In this document: positions 1 through 9,700 of the stretch, in pieces
How the letters are laid out: every line of letters begins with the position of its first letter
Numbering within the stretch: position 1 is the first letter of the stretch
Assembly: GCA_013350335.1 (NCBI GenBank)
Contig: CM023541.1
Location: 35,208,739 to 35,272,738 of the forward strand
Source of the DNA: Chimonanthus salicifolius
Lineage: Eukaryota > Streptophyta > Magnoliopsida > Laurales > Calycanthaceae
Direction of reading: 5' to 3'
DNA length: 64,000 bases
Notes under the pieces: model-generated
Database searches by the model: none
Told to the model about the DNA's origin: nothing
The model's input: the letters and a program-made list of their open reading frames with translations, nothing else
Made by a program: the position numbers and the translations under genes

Positions 1-154
1 AAAGCATTAGATTTTGCAACCTAGTTTTTTCCCTCTTTTTTTACCGGGTTCCATTTAACATTCCACCGTACAATTTAAAGGCTTAATTCAGTTTGCAGAT
101 TTGATGTCTTGTACTTATGTTTTTTGCTTTCTTTATTGGAATATCTTGTTACAG

Positions 155-279
155 ATTCCACCATATGGTTTTGGAGCTCTCTTGAAGCTTCAAATTCTGG
201 ACTTGAGTGGCAATGCAGCATCTCTACCAGATCCTCCTGCTTTTTCTAATTTGCCAGAGTTACAGGAGCTTTACCTGAG
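155..279 (+). CDS. LRR gene exon (first visible)
   Basis: Follows the acceptor ttacag and ends before gtttga. It is read from phase 0 as IPPYGFGALLKLQILDLSGN and onwards, with 41 codons plus two bases of an Arg codon completed by the next exon. It contains one full repeat and the start of the next (LPELQELYLR). Confidence 0.85.
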
Positions 280-3200
280 GTTTGAATCAGTTAGAAATGT
301 TGTTTGATGTCATGTAATTTAACAATTTGACTTTCTACAGTAATGTTTTTCTTCTAAATTCACAGACGCATGCAACTGAGTGAAGTTCCACCAGATATAT
401 CAAGCTTACAGCAACTGCGTATTCTTGACTTGAGCCAGAATTCTCTTGCATCTATTCCCAAGGTAATGAAAAGCTTGGTTGAGGGATTGAAATCCACTAA
501 ACCCTGCTTTAAACCACTTGGAACATGATTGGCTAAAACCTCTATCTACTATTGGCGTAGCCATGAAATAATCAACTTGGCTGGTTTTCCTTTTTAATTT
601 TTCTGAATTGAAGAAACAAGTTCCATGTAGAACTGGACTTCCTAATGTTGCATCACCGTCTTCGCTGCCACTTACCTATCAATTTGAAGTTGATTTTTTG
701 AATTTTACTCTTCTATTCTACCCTATCATAGATGTTCCATCATTGCCTGAACTAGTTAAAATTGTTCCATGTGTGTGTCTGCAGAGCTCATATATATTCT
801 CAGTTACATATGGCTTTTCATCATGTGACATTTGTGTTTTGATGCATGGAGTAGGATTTCAAGAATTTGACCTCTCTTACCGAGCTTGATCTGTCTGACA
901 ACAATATTGCAGGCCTTCCTCTTGAGCTGGTGAGCTTTTACTACTGCTATTGTTGTTTATACAGGATACTTTACTATTATCTGATACCTCATATATGACT
1001 TACCTTCAACCTTTAACTTTCATGCCCCCATCAAATGTTTGTAATTCTGTATTTCAGATTTCTAGAAAACCTGGTTCATTTTGTGTGAACTGGAAACTTG
1101 TAGCATTTTGAAGGTTTTTTTCATCATCATCAGATTATTTTCATGTTTGATTGACATGTTCTTAGGACGTTTTGGTTTTCTTTCCATCAATTACAAGGTT
1201 TGTGAATTGTCAAGGAAAACCAGTAAAACTGAGGTCAACATCATCATCTTTGTTGTAAGCTCAAATATCTAGCTTACTGCTAAAAGCCCAGACTTGGGCA
1301 TGGGTTGTAGCATCTGAATTGGATCTGGATACTAATCTATCCTGCCAAAAATATGAAGATACTGTGTTTATTGTGCCCACTGTGTCTATTGTGCTCAAAT
1401 CTGGCCCATTACTGGCCAACTTGTCGATGTATGCCTCATCATAGCATTTCAAAATATGTATTTTGTCGTTTGCATAGAAAAAAACATAGAAGTTTATTCT
1501 TTGGGGTCTTCTGATGTTATTTTTCCTTTTTGGAAATGTAACATATTGCATGAGGGGTACACTGTTACAATTTAAGAGAATCATACTATAGGATCATCAT
1601 AAGCATCTCATTCAAGATATTTTTGAGCTACAAAAATCAGAAAACATCTCACCTATCAACTTCTGCCTTTGTCAAAAAAAATGCCAAGCCATTGGCAGTC
1701 CTGATGTTTGCACAGCTTTTTGATATTCCTCGTCACCGCAAACAATTCTCAGGGAACTTTTCTTGTTCCTAATGCCCAAAACTTGAGCAGAATCTTCATT
1801 AATAATGATACTCCTGTGCCTCTGGTTTTGAACATTTATAGAGCCTGCCCTTTTTATATGAAATGGTGACAGAAAATTTCACTAAAAAAAAGTACATTAG
1901 TAAAACAAATACAAAGAAAACACTCTTTCTGCTACAGCATAGGAGATCAAATAGAATAACATGGTCACTAGAATTGCAAAAAGCCAACAAAAGACTGATT
2001 TCTCTCCACTTCTTCACCACCCTTTTTGCAGAAGGCCTGACATACTTAAAAGTGATCATTCGGCCACTGCAAGCCTTCTGATATCTCTAACAACTGTGAT
2101 AAGTTCTAAGACGGCTTCCTTTTGCCTCTGGCCCATGGTTTTTTTTGGCAAAAACAAAGAAGATACAAGGTATATGCTTATACCATAGAACCATAAACAA
2201 TCCCCCAAAACAAAACAAACATTACAAAGGAGCCCCCAGAAATCATTAATAAAATTCCAAAATAGCTTGATCTCTATCCACCCCAATCATAGTGAAGAAA
2301 TTGGCTACATCGTTCACAGACCTCCTGACATAAATGAAGGTGACATCCAATGCTGAATAGAAAGCCCGAATTTCCCTGGTCACTGGCTCTAATCTGTGCA
2401 GTGGTCTCTTGTCGTTAGCCCACTTGATTGCATTTACTAGTTCCCTTCCAAAATAAACTTCCCATGCCTATCATTTGCCCACAATTCTAAGGCTCTTCTT
2501 ATACCCATCCGCTCTCATTGTTGGAATTGCTAATATCTATTGACTCAGCAAATAACTTATAGATCTCACTAACCTCATTGCACACCCAACCCTCGAATAC
2601 CTGCTAGGCTGGGCTTGCCTCTTGTAACTCCATCCTCAGTAATTTTGAAAAACCCCTCAGGATGGGGGGGTGGGGTCAGACCACCTTCTTTGACCCTCCG
2701 CTCAAGCAACCCTCTTAAGACCTAAGCCTATTGCCCATGCTATTGTATTAGCCAAATCATCCTCTATTATAATCCTTCCTTACCTATGTTCAGGGTGTAT
2801 CCAGGAATTTTATGTTGGAGGGACGAAGATAAATTGTAGGATTTCAATTCGCCAAGCTCAAATTGAAGGTTGGATGGATTTAACACGAAAGATTGACTTA
2901 GTTCAGAATCAATTGTTTTATTGACTTGTCTATCCGACCTTAATTGTGTACATAAATAAGAAACATAAAATTTAAATAAAAATCATAGAGATGTGTATTA
3001 GATGATCTCCCACCAAATCAAAGTTGCCAAATATTGTAAAAATCATAGTGTTTGGGTTTGAGTCTCGTGGGAGTAGATAGGCCATTTGCATGTAGAAATT
3101 TCTTTGCCAAGCAATTGATAAATAGGATAAGTGATTAAAAAACTAATGACTGTATATAAGAAATCTAGAGTTAGCTTCCTTCTACATTGACAAGGTTCAA

Positions 3201-6200
3201 TGTAACATGGGGAGGGAGAGAGAGAGAGTAGATGTTGGGTGGCATTCAACAGCCTAGAAAGAGGGAGAGAGACGTGTTTGGAAGTGAAGAGTGTCCATTG
3301 ACTTGTTGCTAATAGAGCCATGATGTGAGGAAGTGACTAAGTTATACGGCCTATATGCGATTCCATGGAGTGAATGAACCAAGATTAACTTGATAATCAT
3401 TGGCTTTCCAATTTCCTCTTCCTATACATGGGATCAATCAAAAGATGTTCTAAAAGAGATCCATCCATATATTCCAATCTTTGTTTGGCACCCATATACA
3501 TTTTAGTTGCTTGTGAATTTGAGCAATTCATTGGTTCTTTTCTGTAGATCCAAGCACATCTTGTAGAGTCAATCCATGAGATCCACTAAAGTTGTAATAA
3601 GCCATAGATACAAGTAAAGGCAAAATCCCTAATACTCAATGTGGTTTACAAAAAAGAATAAAATACCCTAGAAATGATAGCAGGCAAGGTTGTCAAAATC
3701 GTGCGATTCGACTCTATCGAGTCGGAAGGTTTTACGGTTCGAATCGGTAGAAAATCAGAAATAATTAAAAAAAATGCGATATATATATGAATCGTGAATC
3801 GTGCGAGTCGACTCGCACGAATCGTCGACTCGCACGATTCATGTAACTGGGTTTTGTTTTTTAAAAAAAAAAAAAAATTTAAAATATTATAATAGGTGAA
3901 AGGTCTCGAAAAGACCTTTCACCTACCCCTCCCTTCCTGCCTCTTTGCTCTTTGCATGTTGTCTTCGGCTACACAAGGAAATGCTGCCTTCCCTCCGACG
4001 ATTCCTTCGCTCCTCTGCTCTCGTGGATCTCCTTCTCCTTCTGCAACCATTCGCAACCATTCGCAGGTGCAAGGTATGTTCTTCTACTGCTTCTTCTTCT
4101 TCTTCTACTTCTTATTCTTCCTCCTTTTTTCGTTTTTCTTTTCTTTTTCTTTCTTCTTCTTCCTCTCTGATTTTTCGTTTTTCTCTTCTTCTTTCTCTGA
4201 TTTTCATTTTTCTCTTCTTCTTCTTGCTCTTATTTTCGTTTTTCTCCTCTTCTCTTCGTCTTCTTCTTCTTCCTCTGTTTTCGTTATTTCTACTTTCTCT
4301 TTTCTTTTTTCTTCTCTTCTTCTTCTTCTCTGTTTTCGTCATTTCTTATTCCTCTTTTCTTCTTTCTTCTCTTCTTCTTCTTCTCTGTTTTCGTCATTTC
4401 TTATTCTTCTTTTCATCTTTCTTCTCTTCTTCTTCTTCCTCTGTTTTTTTTTTTTTTCTCTTCATCTTCTTCTCTTCCTCTTCTCTTCTTTCTTCTCTTC
4501 TTATTCCTCTGTTTTTCGTACTTTCTTCTTCCTATTTTCTTTTTTCTTCTCTTCTTCTTCTTCCTCTTCCTCTGTTATTTTCGTTGCTGCTGCTATCTTC
4601 TTCTGCATCGTGTTTTTGAAACTCCCAAACGGTCCCCTCTCTTCTCTCCTCTCCTTACCATTTTCTGCCGCATGGAAAAGATAATTAATTTATATTTAAT
4701 TTAAAGTTAAAAATAATCTAAACAGATTAAATTTTTAAAAATTAAAAATAACCTGATTCAATTTAAATGAATTTTTAAAATTTACAAATTTCTCTAAAAC
4801 TTAGTCGAATTTTTGAGGTCAATAATATTTTAGGTCGAGTTCAAATTTGATGATTTCTAACGTTAACTTATATTAATATACTATGTAAGTTTATTTATTA
4901 TAGTTGAATTTATCTCTTGAAATATGAACGAAAAAATATCAGAAAAATTAAATGAGCTATAAAACATTGATCTCTCTAACAATATTACATAATTGACTAA
5001 TTAGAGGCCTTTCACCTTTTTTTATTATTTGCATAATAAAAAATACCATTTAATTAAATGGAGAGAGAAATCAGAAATATTTATCTTCTTCTCTTCATCT
5101 TCTCTTCTTCATCTTCTTCTCTTCCTCTTCTTTTTCTTCTTCCTCTTTTCTGTTTTTAGTTCTTTCTTTTTCTGTTTGTAATTGTTGTTTTATATCTCTG
5201 TTTTTTTTTATTTAGTATTTACATAATGTTGTGAATATATTAATATCATATTAACCTATTTTTATGCCTTTTTTTTTTATGATATTGTTTTGGATGTGGC
5301 TTTACAAATTTGTAGAGACTAAAAACAGTTAAAATGGTCCGAGGTCAACGAAGTGGTGGGAATGACGGACAAGATGAAACATGGCAGTTTTGTACTAGGG
5401 TAGAATCGGGCAATCATTTGCATGTGCAATGCAATTTTTGTAAAAAAAAAAATGTATGGTGGTATATATCGAATGAAAAATCATTTAGGAAAAACAAAGG
5501 ACGTATCGGTATGTGACAAATGTCCAGAATCAGTGACCCAAAAATGTCTTGAGTTGATGGGGCACAATGTGGACACAAAAAGGAGAAAAAGAGAGGCTCA
5601 AATGAAGGCTGGAAGACCTGAATTTTACTTTGATGATAAGGACACAACAAAAGAGAAAGGACCGATGGAAAACTTTGTGAATTTGGAGGATGACAAGAAG
5701 CAAACAACTCTTAATAGAGTTTGGAAAAAAGAAGATAGAACAAATGCTTGTCGTAATATTTGTCGGTTCTTCTATGCAAATGCCCTCCCCTTCAATTTGG
5801 TAAAGAGTCCATTTTTTGAACCCTGTGTGAATCAATTGGGAGCTTTGGAAAGGGTTTGAAACCCCCAACATATCATGAGATAAGAAATACTTATCTCAAA
5901 ATCGAAGTTGAAAATGTAGAGAAAATGTTGGAAAATCATAGAAAGGAATGGGCAAAAAAAGGGTGCACAATTATGACGGATGGTTGGACTGATGGAAAGA
6001 ATCGGTCTATTACTAATTTCCTTGTCAATAGTCCAATGGGGAGCGTATTTTTGAGAAGTGTTGACACCTCTTCAATTTCCAAGAATGCAGAGAACTTATC
6101 CAACCTCATAGATTCAGTCATAGAAGAAGTGGGCGAGGAAAATGTTGTGCAACTTGTCACCGATAATGCAGCACCATATGTAAGGGCCGATGAAATTTTC

Positions 6201-6646
6201 ATGGACAGAAGGAAACAATTATTTTGGGCTCCATGTGCAGCACATTGCATTGATCTTATGCTAGAAGACATAGGGAAGCGGAAGTTGGAGTCTTCTACTA
6301 TTTTCGATGCAAAATCAATTGCAAAATTCATTTATGGTCATGGTTTGGTTCTAAATTTAATGAGGCATTTCACGAAGAATCGTGAGTTAGTTAGGCCAGC
6401 AGTAACAAGATTTGCAACAAACTATCTTACATTGAAGAGCATACTAAAATGCAAATCTGGCCTACGAAAAATGTTTAGCTCGGAAGAATGGGATTTAATG
6501 CCTCTATCCAAAACTGAAGGGGGAAAAAAGGTGAATGATTTGATTTTTGATAGTAAGTTTTGGAATCGTGTTAAATTTTGCACTAAGGTTGGAATGCCTC
6601 TTGTAAAATTGCTTCGATTAGTTGATGGAGATGAAAAACCGGCAAT

Positions 6647-6724
<78 letters not shown>

Positions 6725-9700
6725 GGCATGGATCGAGCCAAGGAGAAGATTGCAAAGAGATTGAACAATGATGAAAAGAAATACGAGCCATACTGGGCCT
6801 TGATAGATGCTCGTTGGAATCAACAACTCCACCATCCTTTGCATGCAGCTGCTTATTATTTGAATCCTTCTTTCCACTACGATGAATCATTTAGCCCAGA
6901 TGTTGAAATTAAAAGGGGGTTGTATCAATGCCTTGATAAGTTGGCTATAGACATGGATGAGAGGATTAAGATTGATGAACAATTGCATAATTTCAAAACT
7001 GGAAAAGGATTGTTTGGGGATAGGATGGCCATAGCAACAAGGAAGAGAAAACAACCAAGTATTTGGTATTTAGTATTTAGTTATTTACTATTTACTCATT
7101 TATTATTTAAATTTGGAATTTGATTTTTTATCTCATATTTTATAGCCATTTGGTGGGATGATTATGGTGATGAAAATAAAGAATTGCGACGTGTTGCGAT
7201 AAGGATTTTGAGTTTAACTTGCAGTGCAACTGGGTGTAAGCGGAACTGGAGTGTGTTTGACCAAGTATGTTTTATTTCTAGCTTTAATTAAATAAATACA
7301 AATTTTTAACATTTGTTTAAGAAGTGGAGATAATAATCTTGTATGTTTGATACTTTGATTGTTTTTTAGATTCATACGAAGGGGAGGAATAGGTTAGAGG
7401 CAAAAAGGATGAATGTCCTTGTATTTGTAAAATACAATTTACAATTACAAGTGAGACAAACTTTAAGAGATTCAAAGAAAGATTATGATTCTATTTGCCT
7501 ATCGGATGTGGAATCTGATGATGAATGGATAACTGAAAAAGAAGATCCAGTTCTTCCAGAAGACAATTCTTGGTTGCAAGCCGACGAGATGTTTAATGAG
7601 GAAACGAGTAAGCCTTTTAAACTCTTGAAGATATGTATATTATAGTTAGATTTTAGAATACAAAATTTATAAAATATTTGATTTTTCTATTAACAGGGGT
7701 TTATTCAAGAAAACGAAAGAGAGTTGAAGGAGAGGAGGAAAGCGTTGAAGAAATTAGTGAGGGAGATGTGGAAGATGGAAGAGACAATTTATCTTCATCC
7801 TACTTAGATGTTTTAGATGATATTGATGACAATGACATTCTTTAGAATATTAGATCTTTTGTATTTTGGAATGTAAAAACTTCATTTTTAATGCATTTAA
7901 AATCATTTTGAGTTGGTACATTTTGTCATATATTTATGTCTGTGTATATTTACTTATATATTATGAGAATTGAACAAAATGTTATGAATCTTACGATTCT
8001 ACGATTTACGATTCACGGTTCAGACCCCTAAACCGATTCACGTTACGATTCGTTTTTGACAACCTTGATAGCAGGTTATGAAAGTTTGCATGATGTGGGA
8101 TCGATGCACACCAGCATATTCGATCGAGCAAAATAAGATCGCTTGTCTTCACCGAGACAGGGTTGAAGAAGAAGAAGCCGGAGATCCTGCAAAGTTTGAC
8201 TGCTCAACGGCAGGAATGAAGGAGAAGAGAGGACAGGGAAAGGAAAATAAATTAATTATATTTCATTCTGAATTCACAAGAGTTGTTCTCCTTTCATTAC
8301 AATCCCGTCTTTATATAAAAATTAAAAGAACCCGATTTGGAAAGGTAATCCAAGTTTAACTAGAAAACTAACTAAAAAAACTATTAAAATTAAATTTAGA
8401 AATCCAAACTAATTTACTAATTTAGAAAGAGTGGGGTCCACACGTGATTAGGCGTGGGCCGGGTTCTACATCTGTCTACCCGAGTGGACCCCACTCTTAC
8501 TAATAGGACTGAGGTGGAGGCCAATCCCGAATAGCCGAACGGGGATTTCGTTAACAATGCAACCGGCAATGCACATATGGCAAGAGCCAACTTTTGTTGG
8601 GACGAATAAAGCAGGGCTCAAGCGAGGGTGAAACAATCCGTTGAAGAAGGGGTCTTCAAAACTCACCTGAAGGATGGCATATTCCTTGGAACTTAAGCGA
8701 TAGTGTTGAAGGGTGGGAAGGCTAGCACCATGCACCAAAGATAGGACAGGAGGAGTGAAGGAAAGTGGAGGAACCACCATAGAGAGGGTCTCTTTATCCG
8801 TATCACTGTGTGTATTGTGAATGAGGGAGGGTCGAGGAATGTGCGGTGGTGATGGCGGTGGTATTGGTGGTGGTGATGGTTGTGTTTGAGTGTGATGGGT
8901 CGGGTCGACCTGATTTGAGTGCTCAGAGTTACCTTCCACTGTCATCTTGTCTCCAACTCTCTCACCGTGCATTGTTTCTCTCGGAGATTCAAGTAGGGAC
9001 ACCCGAAATTCAGCAAAAGTTGCTTTCAACTCAGATCTAAATTCGTTGAACTCAGATCTGGTTACATACTCATCACCAGTGTTGGATGCCATCAAGTCCA
9101 CTTGATGAAGAATGGAACAGGATCGAGTTCGAATGGACGGGTGACTTGGCGAATGGGTAGACGGGTCACTAGGTTTGACTTAGGGTTGTTTTGTTTGCCT
9201 TGAGAAAGAATAAAAAGGAAAGAAAGAAAAGAGTTGGCTCGGTTTGGATGAGGTTGGGGCGAATGCAGACGCGGGTGAATAGAGGATGGGTGCCTAAGCG
9301 AAAGGAGGTTTAGATCAATTGGGAACATGGACGGTGAACAGTTAGAGATTGGGAAGACTGGCAGAGAACTGAACCTTGGCGGTGAAGGGTTCCAGGGAGA
9401 AAGGGTTGGACAAATCTAAAGGCAGGTGGAGGGGACAGCGGCTGCAGGCGGTGAAGGGTTCTGGATCAGAGAGGACAGAGGCAAGATGGGTGATGGGCGA
9501 TGAGGCAGGGCCATTGGAAACGGTGGCCGCTGCAGAGGCAGAACGGTGACGAAAGCGTTGGTCATCAATCCAGATTTTCCCCTCTTCTTCTTCTATTATA
9601 AACCTTCCCCCAGGCCATTCTATTCTATTGCCTCCTACTCCTTTCATTTTTTACCCCTCCCTTTTCCCGTTTTCTTGCCTCCATAAATTTTGTTTTCAGA

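Larger units (their letters stand above)
3685..8067 (+). mobile_element. Complete hAT DNA transposon, transposase broken
   Basis: This 4383-bp element is bounded by 14-bp terminal inverted repeats (CAAGGTTGTCAAAA at 3685-3698, its complement at 8054-8067). It is flanked by a perfect 8-bp target duplication ATAGCAGG (3677-3684 and 8068-8075). An 8-bp duplication with CA...TG ends is the hAT signature, and the internal frames encode BED-finger and DUF659-type hAT transposase segments. Subterminal regions are rich in ATCGTGCGAGTCGACTCG-like words. A CT-rich leader precedes the coding part. A shorter relative in the opposite orientation lies at 36737-37766. The element sits inside an intron of the LRR gene, in the gene's orientation. 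Confidence 0.93.

Noticed and set aside
3896..4684. Long Phe/Ser/Leu-rich plus-strand ORFs and an Arg/Lys/Glu-rich minus-strand ORF
   Set aside because: They are translations of a pyrimidine-rich simple-sequence tract in the hAT leader; all frames are open together.
6422..6890. Tyr-Ile repeat ORFs on both strands
   Set aside because: Produced by the (TA)35 microsatellite; antisense shadows of the transposase.
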